Origin: Bolinopsis microptera
Taxonomy: Eukaryota > Ctenophora > Tentaculata > Lobata > Bolinopsidae
NCBI RefSeq assembly: GCF_026151205.1
Contig: NC_087081.1
Location: forward strand, 14,792,340-14,856,339
Direction: 5' to 3'
DNA length: 64,000 bases
Part shown: positions 35,001-47,789 of the stretch, piece after piece
Position numbering within the stretch: position 1 is the first letter of the stretch
Layout: each line of letters opens with the position of its first letter
The notes under the pieces: generated by a model
Database searches by the model: none
What the model was told of the DNA's origin: nothing
What the model saw: the letters and a program-made list of their open reading frames with translations, nothing else
Program-made: the position numbers and the translations under genes

Positions 35001-38000
35001 TTAGTGAGTTAGTGTTAATAAACTATCATCATTAGTGAGTTCGTGTTAATAAACTATCATCATTAGTTAGTTAATGTTAATAAACTGTCATCATTAGTGA
35101 GTTAGTCTTAATAAACTGTCATCATTAGTGAGTTAGTGTTATAGTTAATAAACTGTCATCATTAGTGTTAATAAACTGTCATCAATAGTGAGTTAGTGTT
35201 AATAAACTGTCATCATTAGTGAGTTAGTGTTAATAAACTGTCATCATTCGTGAGTAAGTGTTGATAAAGTGTCATCATTAGTGAGTTAGTGTTAATAAAC
35301 TGTCATCATTAGTGAGTAAATGTTAATAAACTGTCATCATTAGTGAGTTAGTGTTAATAAACTGTCATCATTAGTGAGTTATTGTTAATAAACTATCATC
35401 ATTAGTGAGTAAGTGTTAACAAACTGTCATCATTAGTGAGTTCGTGTCAATAAACTGTCATCATTAGTGAGTAAGTGTTAATAAACTGTCATCATTAGTG
35501 AGTTAGTGTTAATAAACTGTCATCATTAGTGAGTTAGTGTTAATAAACTGTCATCATTAGTGAGTTAGTGTTATAGTTAATAAACTGTCATCATTAGTGA
35601 GTTAGTGTTAATAAACTATCATCATTAGTGAGTAAGTGTTAATAAACTATCATCATTAGTGAGTTAGTGTTAATAAACTATCATCATTAGTGAGTTCGTG
35701 TTAATAAACTATCATCATTAGTTAGTTAATGTTAATAAACTGTCATCATTAGTGAGTTAGTGTTAATAAACTGTCATCATTAGTGAGTTAGTGTTATAGT
35801 TAATAAACTGTCATCATTAGTGTTAATAAACTGTCATCATTAGTGAGTTAGTGTTAATAAACTATCATTATTAGTGAGTTAATGTTAATAAACTGTCATC
35901 ATTAGTGAGTTAGTGTTAATAAACTGTCATCATTAGTGAGTTAGTGTTAATAAACTGTCATCATTAGTGAGTTAGTGTTAATAAACTGTCATCATTAGTG
36001 AGTAAGTGTTAATAAACTATCATCATTAGTGAGTTAGTGTTAACAAACTGCCATCATTAGTGAATTAGTGTTAATAAACTGTCATCATTAGTGAGTTAGT
36101 GTTAATAAACTGTCATCATCAGTGAGTTAGTGTTAATCAACTGTCATCATTAGTGAGTTAGTGTTAATAAACTGTCATCATTAGTGAGTTAGTGTTAATA
36201 AACTGTCATCATTAGTGAGTTAGTGTTAATAAACTGTCATCATTAGTGAGTTAGTGTTATTAAACTGTCATCATTAGTGAGTTAGTGTTAATAAACTGTC
36301 ATCATTAGTGAGTTAGTGTTAATAAACTGTCATCATTAGTGAGTTAGTGTTAATAAACTGTCATCATTAGTGAGTTAGTGTTAATAAACTATCATCATTA
36401 GTGAGTTAATGTTAATAAACTGTCATCATTAGTGAGTTAGTGTTAATAAACTGTCATCATTAGTGAGTTAGTGTTAATAAACTGTCATCATTAGTGAGTT
36501 AGTGTTAATAAACTGTCATCATTAGTGAGTTAGTGTTAATAAACTGTCATCATTAGTGAGTTAGTGTTAATAAACTGTCATCATTAGTGAGTTAGTGTTA
36601 ATAAACTATCATCATTAGTGAGTTAATGTTAATAAACTGTCATCATTAGTGAGTTAGTGTTAATAAACTGTCATCATTAGTGAGTTAGTGTTAATAAACT
36701 GTCATCATTAGTGAGTTAGTGTTAATAAACTGTCATCATTAGTGAGTAAGTGTTAATAAACTGTCATCATTAGTGAGTTAGTGTTAATAAACTGTCATCA
36801 TTAGTGAGTTAGTGTTAATAAACTGTCATCATTAGTGAGTTAGTGTTAATAAACTGTCATCATTAGTGAGTTAGTGTTAATAAACTGTCATCATTAGTGA
36901 GTTAGTGTTAATATACTGTCATCATAAGTGAGTTAGTGTTAATAAACTGTCATCATTAGTGAGTTAGTGTTAATAAACTGTCATCATTAGTGAGTTAGTG
37001 TTAATAAACTATCATCATTAGTGAGTTAGTGTTAATAAACTGTCATCATTAGTGAGTTAGTGTTAATAAACTGTCATCATTAGTGAGTTAGTGTTAAAAA
37101 ACTGTCATCATTGGTGTTCTACTCTTTTCATCCCTGAACAGATATGTTATGTTAGACAATATTCCTCGCTAAAATCAATTTTCTTTATTAATTATTTGTC
37201 AAATAAACCTGAATGCAGAAAGCAACGGTGTATGTAGCACGAGTTCCGAATCTGTCAAGAATCAAACCCCAAGTTACTCGTCCAAAGGCGTTTGATACAG
37301 CTCCTGCCAAATAATCAGTTAGAAACAGTTTGCTGGTTTGCAACAATTGGTTAGCAACGCTTTACCAAACTGTCTATATATTTATGCGTAGCCGCAAAAT
37401 ATAGAAGCAAAATATCGATAAATTCAGACGTAAGTAGACATTTGTAATCGTAAAGTTCTGATGAATTAGAGATAGGTTGTGGTATTTAATATCTAGGCTG
37501 TTATATTGCATTTTAACACAAGAAGAGTATACTTTACTCCAGTACTAGTACTTATTACCTACTACTTACCTAGTTACTACTAGTACTCTAGTTACTATAG
37601 TAACCAGTTCTAGTTACTATAGTAACTAGTACTTATTACCTACTACTTACCTAATGCTCCTACAAGGTTAAGAAACTTGTCGTCGTTTATTGCTTCTATT
37701 CCAATAAACTTGTACAGCTCCGTCGATGTTAGCAAGGTCTGAGGAAAGAAATATTATCAAACTGTTTCTAAATACCAATCAAATTAAAAATCTTCATTCG
37801 GTGTCATTGAATAATACATATTTTGTAAGTAAATGTTGTAACTTACTTTTGACTTAATGGCTGGGGAAAGGATACCATTTCACGCTTGTCAAAGACATTA
37901 GAGAAAAATAAAGATGAAAATGTTTATCATGAAGTTAAAACGGTGCTCACCAAAGAAAGGATGAGGATGATGAGGTAAAGAATGTAAAATTTGGGAGTTC

Positions 38001-41000
38001 TGAGCATTTCTTTTATTCCGTAATCGTATCCTACTGGTTTTGTTCTGGGCAGCAGTTCGACACTTTCAAAACTGTCACCAGATAGAATATCATCCTGAGT
38101 GCATACCTCCTCGGGGGTGGGAGGACGCAGAATAAACACTCCTGAAAAGAGGAGAGTTACTATAGTAACCAGTTCTAGTAACCTAGTAACCAGTTTTATT
38201 AAACACTCCTGAAAAGAGGAGAGTTACTATAGTAACCAGTTCTAGTAACCTAGTAACCAGTTCTAATAAACACTCCTGAAAAGAGGAGAGTTACTATAGT
38301 AACCAGTTATAGTAACCTAGTAACCAGTTCTAATAAACACTCCTGAACAGAGGAGAGTTACTATAGTAATCAGTTCTAGTAACCTAGTAACCAGTTCTAA
38401 TAAACAATCCTGAAAAGAGGAGAGTTACTATAGTACCCAGTTATAGTAACCTAGTAACCAGTTCTAATAAACACTCCTGAACAGAGGAGAGTTACTATAG
38501 TAACCAGTTCTAGTAACCTAGTAACCAGTTCTAATAAACACTCCTGAAAAGAGGAGAGTTACTATAGTAACCAGTTATAGTAACCTAGTAACCAGTTCTA
38601 GTAACCTAGTAACCAGTTCTAGCAGAATAAACACTCCTGAACAGAGGAGTGTTACTACAGTAACCAGTTCTAGTAGCCTAGTAACCAGTTCTAATAAACA
38701 CTCCTGAACAGAGGAGAGTTACTATAGTAACCAGTTCTAGTAACCTAGTAACCAGTTCTAATAAACAATCCTGAAAAGAGGAGAGTTACTACAGTAACCA
38801 GTTCTAGTAGCCTAGTAACCAGTTCTAATAAACACTCCTGAACAGAGGAGAGTTACTATAGTAACCAGTTCTAGTAACCTAGTAACCAGTTCTAATAAAC
38901 ACTCCTGAACAGAGGAGAGTTACTATAGTAACCAGTTCTAGTAACCTAGTAACCAGTTCTAATAAACACTCCTGAAAAGAGGAGAGTTACTATAGTAACC
39001 AGTTATAGTAACCTAGTAACCAGTTCTAATAAACACTCCTGAACAGAGGAGAGTTACTATAGTAACCAGTTCTAGTAACCTAGTAACCAGTTCTAATAAA
39101 CACTCCTGAACAGAGGAGAGTTACTATAGTAACCAGTTCTAGTAACCTAGTAACCAGTTCTAATAAACACTCCTGAAAAGAGGAGAGTTACTATAGTAAC
39201 CAGTTATAGTAACCTAGTAACCAGTTCTAATAAACACTCCTGAACAGAGGAGAGTTACTATAGTAACCAGTTCTAGTAACCTAGTAACCAGTTCTAATAA
39301 ACACTCCTGAAAAGAGGAGAGTTACTATAGTAACCAGTTATAGTAACCTAGTAACCAGTTCTAGTAACCTAGTAACCAGTTCTAGTAACTAGTAACCAGT
39401 TCTAATTACTTTATTAACCAGTTCTAGTAACCGAGTAACCAGTTTTAGTTACTGCAGTTACCAGTTACAGTAACCTTAAACCTAGTTACTAGTTGTAGTT
39501 ACTATAGTAACCAGTTCTAGTAACCTAATACCTAGAACCAGTTCTAGTTATTATAGTTACCAGTTCTAGTTATTATAGTAACCAGTTCTAGTTACTATAG
39601 TAACCAGTTCTAGTAACTATAGTAACCAGTTCTAGTTACTATAGTAACCAGTTCTAGTTACTATAGTAACCAGTTCTAGTTACTATAGTAACCAGTTCTA
39701 GTTACTATAGTAACCAGTTCTAATTACTTAAGTAACCAGTTCTAGTTACTAAAGTTACTTTCCCTCTGTAAACTTACCGGGAAGAAACAAGCACAAGATA
39801 GTACCAGCCCAGGCCAGCCATATGTACTTGACGTTACCCACAACTTCGTCATCTAGAAAGAGCATGTCCACTCCCGAGGTAGTGTTCACTGGTTCAGGCC
39901 TATTGTAATGTTACAATAAATTGAAAATACTGGAACAGATGATAGTAACCTAGTAACCAGTACTGGTTACTATAGCTCGAGGCAACTAAAACTTAATAAT
40001 GTCCGAGCACAAACACTTACTCTTTGTTAAAGGGGTTTATCACAGCAGAACACATAACAGAACCAAGGAGCCCCGACATTCCCATGAAGAAACCCATAAT
40101 ACCATTTGCAGCTCCACTCTTCCTCGGATTCCATTCTGATAGCCTTGCAACCTAGGGGGAAGAACAAGATACAAAATACGAGGGTAACACCACCCAGCCG
40201 GTTATTGTGGAACAATGTTTAGTTGCGTTCTTCAGAATCATAACTGATCAATTAAATAACTTTAGTTGTTTAATTGAGTAATGGAATTAATAGATTTTCA
40301 TTGGGCACTTACGTTGCAAACATTGATCTGTCCTCCTAATATTCCAGTAAGAACTGCCACTATCGTGAGTACAGTAAAGTTACCTAGTTACCTGGTTACC
40401 TGGTTACCTGGTTACCTGGTTACCTGGTTACCTGGTTACCTGGTTACCTGGTTACCTGGTTACCTGGTTACCTGGTTTCCTGGTTACCTGGTTACCTGGT
40501 TACCTGGTTACCTGGTTACCTGGTTACCTGGTTACCTGGTTACCTGGTTACCTGGTTACCTGGTTACCTGGTTACCTGGTTACCTGGTTACCTGGTTACC
40601 TGGTTACCTGGTTACCTGGTTACCTGGTTACCTGGTTACCTGGTTACCTGGTTACCTGGTTACCTGGTTACCTGTTTACCTGGTTACCTGGTTACCTGGT
40701 TACCTGTTTACCTGGTTACCTGGTTACCTGGTTACCTGGTTACCTAGTTACCTAGTTAACTGTGGGCGTGATTTCCATGAGGAGAATAACTGGTTGAAGA
40801 GCCATGGCAGTCTGGCTGGTTACCTGGTTACCTGATTACCTAGTTACATGGTTACCTGGTTACCTGGTTACCTGGTTACCTGGTTACCTGGTTACTTACG
40901 TTGCAAACATTGATCTGTCCTCCTAATATTCCTGTGAGAACTGCCACTATCGTGAGTACAGTAAAGTTGCTCACAAAGTAAGAGCAGCCGACTATAAGCA

Positions 41001-41993
41001 CAAAACCAGCTGACAGCAGGAAGTTGAGAAGACGCACGTTCATGTAGTACTCCAGGATACCGGACAAAGAACCTGTAAAATATTTCCTTGTGTTTGGATT
41101 CGTAGAAATAACACGAAAATCTACAAAGTTTCCATACTGGATAAAATGGGCAGCACAGACATCAGATTGGTGGTGAGTTCTAGTAACCTAGTAACCAGTT
41201 CTAGTAACCTAATTACCAGTTCTAGTAACCAAGTAACCAATTCTACTAGAGTTATACTAGATGTCCTTCTAGTTGAACATCAATTCTTTTTGATAATTCC
41301 AAATGAGTAACGGTGGTTGCTTACAAAACTCCATTACAATGATAGATAATGCCCACCTGTCAGCGTGATTCCCATGAGGAGAATAACTGGTTGAAGAGCC
41401 ATGGCAGCCTGGCTGGTTACCTGGTTACCTAGTTACCTGTCAGCGTGATTCCCATGAGGAGAATAACGGGTTGAAGAGCCATGGCAGCCTGGCTGGTTAC
41501 CTGGTTACCTAGTTACCTGTCAGCGTGATTCCCATGAGGAGAATAACGGGTTGAAGAGCCATGGCAGCCTGGCTGGTTACCTGGTTACCTAGTTACCTGT
41601 CAGCGTGATTCCCATGAGGAGAATAACTGGTTGAAGAGCCATGGCAGCCTGGCTGGTGACTTTACCCGTGGTGGCGTAAAACAGAGAAGATAAATATGGT
41701 AGGAGAGCTCCGTAACTGAAATGTGGAGTTGCTAAATTAATTGAAGTTTTGTGAAACTATTACTTGAAGTATAACCTACCACAGTTCAAAACAATAAGTA
41801 TCAAGTAAAACACCAATAAAAATAATTTAAACTACTTTGTTAGTTAACTTTACATGAGGATTTGAAACAAGTATTTAGAGCAAATAAATCTGTACCTGAA
41901 GAAAGGAAGACCCATAGCCATAGAGCCGAGACACACACAGGCCAGTACCCACCAGTTGTAAAAACGAGCAAAACATGAACGAGAATCTGCCAT
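29063..41993 (-). CDS. MFS transporter copy B (oxalate/formate- and monocarboxylate-type), ten exons
   Basis: Exons in transcription order: 41896-41993, 41597-41715, 40900-41072, 40021-40151, 39778-39899, 37951-38141, 37651-37738, 37209-37303, 29557-29683 and 29063-29241. All junctions are GT-AG, the phases agree, and the total is 1323 nt (440 aa), the usual MFS length. Exon 1 starts MADSRSCFARFYNWWVLACV. Exons 2-4 give the N-terminal helices (YGALLPYLSSLFYATTGK, GILEYYMNVRLLNFLLSAGF, VARLSEWNPRKSGAANGIMG). Exons 5-6 hold the central loop (RPPTPEEVCTQDD). Exon 8 has the conserved cytoplasmic-loop motif GRVTWGLILDRFGTRATY. Exon 10 ends APSILAAILAFFCFR. It most resembles MFS members that move small carboxylates at the plasma or an organelle membrane. 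The substrate is unknown. Introns 2, 3, 5 and 8 are largely minisatellite. Confidence 0.85.
29301..29443. mobile_element. Foldback MITE, 143 bp
   Basis: Perfect 18-bp inverted ends GGACAAAAGGATTTCGCG and CGCGAAATCCTTTTGTCC. GATACAG flanks both sides a few bases out. It lies in intron 9 of MFS-B. Confidence 0.85.
29690..37117. repeat. 31-bp minisatellite of about 7.4 kb in MFS-B intron 8
   Basis: Unit GTGAGTTAGTGTTAATAAAC followed by TGTCATCATTA, about 240 copies. Variants include GTAAGTG, TTCGTGTCAATAAAC, TATCATCA, and an insertion GTTATAGTTAATAAAC that marks higher-order copies. It begins at the acceptor of exon 9. On the sense strand each unit reads TTAACACTAACTCAC, which contains a branch-point-like CTAAC. 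Gene A has only one related sequence in this intron (about 20352-20385). Confidence 0.97.
38133..39370 (-). repeat. 67-bp units carrying the MFS-B exon 6 acceptor
   Basis: About 18 units. On the sense strand each contains CTCTCCTCTTTTCAGGAGTG, the 3' splice site and first coding bases of exon 6, joined to GTTACTAGAACTGGTTAC sequence. The first unit overlaps the real exon start at 38141. CTGAACAG alternates with CTGAAAAG. Confidence 0.95.
39371..39765. repeat. 22-bp AGTTCTAGTTACTATAGTAACC array
   Basis: The remainder of MFS-B intron 5 up to the donor of exon 5. Units are regular toward 39765 and diverged near 39390-39540. Confidence 0.9.
40313..40381 (-). repeat. Duplicated 3' part of MFS-B exon 3
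   Basis: A near-copy of the last 69 bases of exon 3 (sense: TACTCACGATAGTGGCAGTT to GTTTGCAAC) with its own CGTAAG donor. It is cut off at 40381 by the GGTTACCT array. The true exon 3 (40900-41072) lies on the other side of that array. Confidence 0.85.
40377..40894. repeat. GGTTACCT minisatellite in MFS-B intron 3
   Basis: 8-bp units, very regular, interrupted near 40765-40820 by one diverged fragment of the exon 2 donor unit (GAGGAGAATAACTGGTTGAA, CCATGGCAGTCTGGC). On the gene's sense strand it reads AGGTAACC, like the polyketide synthase intron. Confidence 0.95.
41357..41655 (-). repeat. Four 80-bp units built from the exon 2 donor of MFS-B
   Basis: Same unit and register as in gene A, starting at 41357, 41437, 41517 and 41597. 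The unit at 41597 is continuous with exon 2 (41597-41715). Gene A has seven copies, so the number has changed since the gene duplication. Confidence 0.95.
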
Positions 41994-41999
41994 AATACT

Positions 42000-44368
42000 A
42001 CTGACAAGGGGTTCAATAAACAAACCCGTATGTAGGTGCTAGTACAAATAAAATAAAATGAAAAGCAATTGAAACATAGAAAACGTAGCAATATACGATT
42101 TAATCATTCGAAATTTGGGTTTTTGTCAATTTGTAGACGAAAAGGATACAAAGATCAAAATAATACAGCTGTAACTGTAGAAGGAGAATTGTCACAGCCT
42201 TAGTAACTAGTAGTAGTAGCTAGTAACCATGGTAACTAGTAGTATTAGCTAGTAACCATGGTAACTAGTAGTAGTAGCTAGTAACCATGGTAACTAGTAG
42301 TAGTTGCTAGTGTGAGTAAGTAAGGACTGTAGTTGGTACTACTACTTACTGTACTATAGCTGCTGTAGTTGGTGCATAATAATTAGAAGTTTGACGGGTG
42401 GCTAATTATTAATTAATTATTAATTAATGGAACGACTGTGGCTGTGCAACCCAAATCATACAGAATATCTACAATACTACAAGTGATGCCGCGATTATTA
42501 ACACAGTCATGTCATCCATACAAAAACACAGCAGCATTGATTACCGTGGTAACAGGTAGTGGTAAACTCACTACTGTGTAGTGGTATTAATCATGGTTAA
42601 ATAATACATTCACAGTAACTTTCTGGTCGTTAAAGTACGGAAATCTAGTTTAATAAAGTTATAAGAATAACAATGAATACATTACTAGAGTAGCAGAGTA
42701 TAGTACTACATTCTGCTACTCTAGTACATACTTACATACTGTGTACTTTACTCTCCTCATATTTCAATGACGACGACTAAATAAACTTTTTAATGCAAGC
42801 TATTCTGGCGTTCTTATAAATTGAAGATATTTAGACATTTAAGATTTAGACATCCCATGAACTGATGACCCGTTTTGAAACAGCTGTAATCTCAATCCCT
42901 AGTTACTATGTTACTAGAACTGGTTACTAGGTTACTAGAACTGGTTACTAGGTTACTAGAACTGGTTACTAGGTTACTAGAACTGGTTACTAGGTTACTA
43001 GAACTGCTTACTAGGTTACTAGAATCTCAATCCCTACATTTGAAATAAAGAAATATTAAACAAATTTAATTGCTGACCAACTGCAAAATGTTTTTAAGCT
43101 CATTATCAATCGATGTATCGTAAAGTTGTTTTTATCATATTGAAGCCATTGAGGAGCAGTTATATATTTAGACATTCTAAATAACCCACATATTATATGT
43201 AACCAGAATATTCTGCATTTTTGTGCAATAGAAAATCTAGGCTCTACCGAATAATGTTTTGACTCTCTCCCCAGTTTCCATCTGTCATGTTACGTTAACC
43301 CTACAATTTTTAATGCCAGCTCCTTCACAAATTCCGTTTATTTTACTGACTACCAAGAAAAAGATTGAACATCTCCCAAGGAATCAGAAGAAGAGTTTGA
43401 TAGCTCAGTGAGTCAGTGATATCAGGTAGTTCTGGTGACGCCCCTCGAACAAGCTCACGCGCACGTTAGTAAAATATATGCGTCCTCTTCATTAGCTTTA
43501 GTGCTAGTTTGAACACTGCTCCCCCAAAAATGAAATTGTTAAAAAAGATGAGCACTATGTAATTGTACCTAGTGCGATCTAACTATTTAGATCCTAGATG
43601 TCGTATTAGTTATACTCCATAAGCTTATTAAGCATAATCAAGTAATGAGAATAAAACACAAATACAACCGTGAACACAGTCCTAAAACTAAAACCCATAA
43701 GACAACACAACATTTCTCAACTGATGTTATAAAGCGTTTAACTCCGCGAGACAGGCTAGGGCAGGCTAGGGTGGCATGTTCACAATGAAACTGAACAGAG
43801 AGTGTTTAGTGGATGTGATAAGGAGCAGAAGAAGAACTGCCGGCCGTTACTGGAGCTGATTAGAGATTGGGGACTGATAACAGTGCTAGAACAGACAGAG
43901 GGAGAGATTACCACCTACTGATACTAGTACGTTTAATTGTGTGCACAGAGTTTGGCTTCAACCTCAGCTGATACCCTTAATTAAATTTGCAGATGGTCGG
44001 GAAACCTCGCTACTGGAGATGATTCCGCGATACAATTTGTTTTTATCAAGATTACTGAGCTGTGGTATTTATTGATAAATTTAATTTGTCTTCGATCGTT
44101 TCCTAATCTAGTGGACAATTGCCAAAATTATAGAAATAACAAAGAAATAAAAGAGTTTGATGAAATTGCAAGAATTTTAATAAAGTTACGAATGAATATG
44201 AAATTATAATGAAGCATCTTGATTCCCAGAAAAAAGACCCAGAAATTTTCCCCATGTGCTGTTTTTAGGAGCCCACTTAAAATCGCGTTACAAAGTTACA
44301 AATTAAACATCAGTCCACGTTATCTTCTATCATAACCCATAATTGAATATTGAAGGTAGGTAGCGTGG
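42000..44368. other. Interval between MFS-B and beta-tubulin
   Basis: No gene seen. It holds GGTAACTAGTAGTAGTAGCT repeats (about 42200-42305), a short run of the 21-bp GGTTACTAGAACT unit (42900-43022) and otherwise AT-rich unique sequence. Confidence 0.5.
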
Positions 44369-44396
44369 TGACGTCACAAATTAACCCATGACGTCA
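44369..44396. promoter_or_regulatory. Two CRE palindromes TGACGTCA
   Basis: TGACGTCA at 44369-44376 and 44389-44396, starts 20 bp apart, just beyond the beta-tubulin stop. CREB/ATF proteins bind this palindrome. Whether it acts on the tubulin gene or on something else is unknown. Confidence 0.5.
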
Positions 44397-44401
44397 TTAA
44401 T

Positions 44402-46234
<1,833 letters not shown>

Positions 46235-46315
46235 GGTGAAGAATTAACTGGAACAATCAAACTTAAGTTGATGAAAAGTTGAAGAAAAGTAATGCCTAGC
46301 ATATTATTCCATGTC

Positions 46316-46325
46316 TTATATATAG
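46316..46325 (-). promoter_or_regulatory. TATA box of beta-tubulin
   Basis: CTATATATAA on the minus strand, about 85 bp upstream of the start codon. This leaves room for a leader of roughly 50 nt. Confidence 0.6.
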
Positions 46326-46420
46326 TCCAGATAGCCGTTACCATGGATTAGAGTAATTGTTAGTTGCAGATATGCTCCATTGCATGCTGCTGCTTGTCTA
46401 TAGTTTAACGTGAACTGTTA

Positions 46421-46458
46421 GGTCACGTGACCATTATCACTGTTAGGTCACGTGACCA
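46421..46458. promoter_or_regulatory. Paired GGTCACGTGACC palindromes upstream of beta-tubulin
   Basis: Two 12-bp palindromes (46421-46432 and 46447-46458) within a 26-bp direct repeat, plus a third CACGTG near 46477. They contain the CACGTG E-box and lie about 190-245 bp upstream of the ATG. bHLH-ZIP factors of the USF/MITF type bind such sites. Confidence 0.55.
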
Positions 46459-46499
46459 TTATCACATGCTAATAGTCACGTGGTCATCTAAACATGCTT

Positions 46500-47354
46500 G
46501 CTTTGCTCCTGAGAATCGGTTTAAATATTAATCTTTTAATCTTAATCACAGCTCCGGTTAAGTTAATTGTCATAGCTATGCTTGATTGAGAGGAAAAAGT
46601 TTAATAATGAAGAGTTTATATTGTTATTTTATAATTTGCGGTCGTTATATTTGAATATTAGACAAATAATCGCGTGATAGATATTAAATCTTATCTTCAA
46701 CCTTGTGTAATAGGGAGGAAAGCACAGTGGGGAAGCAATGCCGTTCTTTCGAATAACTGAAACCTTAATTCCCCTCCAATATCTAATCGGAATTAGAACT
46801 GAATATTTCCAAAGAATTATTTAGCCAAAAATTGCATTTTAACCAAGTGGAAAAAAGGTATCTTGCCCCTTTATCGTATTCGGCAGTGCATCAGAATTCC
46901 AAAATTTCCGCTTGTTGTAATCTCATTTTTAAAGAAAAAGCAACAAGGTTTATCAGTATGGGAAACAGCTGATAATCTCACGGCTCGTTGCCAGATAATC
47001 TCATGGCTCAGTGCCTATCTCTTCTCACGTACAGAGTTACGGAAGGAGGTTTCTAAATGCGGAGAAAACATTGAAATGATAAAATTAAAATTGTTGTGTC
47101 GATATATCATCATATCCCTAGATCCAGGTCATCCTGACATTACTCTAGTAGCAGGGCATAGTACTAGAGTACATATTGTGATAATATGATTATGAAGGTA
47201 AAGAAATCGGAGATCGGAGTCGTCACATTCGGGTTTCCATTCATCTACTTGAATGGAAACCCAAGCATGGAAAGAGATCAAGAGGCAGGCCTAGGAAGTT
47301 GTGTATTACAAAGTGATGACACAGTTGACGCAGACTAATCCTTTTGGATGGAGA
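46500..47354. other. Interval upstream of beta-tubulin
   Basis: No gene seen. The 108-codon frame at 46863-47189 shows no domain or codon pattern I trust. A small inverted pair (CCATTCATCTACTTGAATGG) sits at 47237-47256. Confidence 0.4.
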
Positions 47355-47550
47355 TACAGTAAAACCCCGATATACCGCGCCCCGATTTACCGCAAACCCC
47401 GATATACCGCGGCCATTTCCTTTCCCCAAATAGGGCTAAACTGAAACATACATAATGTAAACCAAACAAAACCCCGATTAACCACAGATCCCGATTAAAC
47501 GCGAATGTTTCCTTTCCCCAAACTCCGCGGTAAATCGGGGTTTTACTGTA
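47355..47550. mobile_element. Pogo-like MITE, 196 bp
   Basis: Ends TACAGTAAAACCCCGATATA and GTAAATCGGGGTTTTACTGT followed by A, bounded by TA. Internal GATTTACCGC and CCTTTCCCCAAA motifs are shared with the copies in MFS-A. Confidence 0.8.
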
Positions 47551-47789
47551 CAATGCAGTATATGTAACATGTGAGACCCACAAAAAACCTCACCGAACCT
47601 CCACGCGGTGTGGGGTGGGTGGCTCGAACGGGAGGTGCATGGGTGTTTCTAACCTATGCAAAGGAAGGGACTAGCCATCTCTACAACAAGGACAGGCTCT
47701 AATAGCCTCTACTAACATTAGAACCGCAGCATAACCGCTTTTCCCACAGGCAAATAACACCTTCCGCAGGAAACTAACACGCTCACAGG

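Noticed and set aside
29690-37117. CRISPR-like regular array
   Set aside because: Units are contiguous 31-bp repeats with no unique spacers, inside an animal intron. The 37-bp array at 50868 is rejected for the same reason.
46863-47189. 108-aa plus-strand frame
   Set aside because: No domain, no repeat explanation and no splice context; treated as chance.
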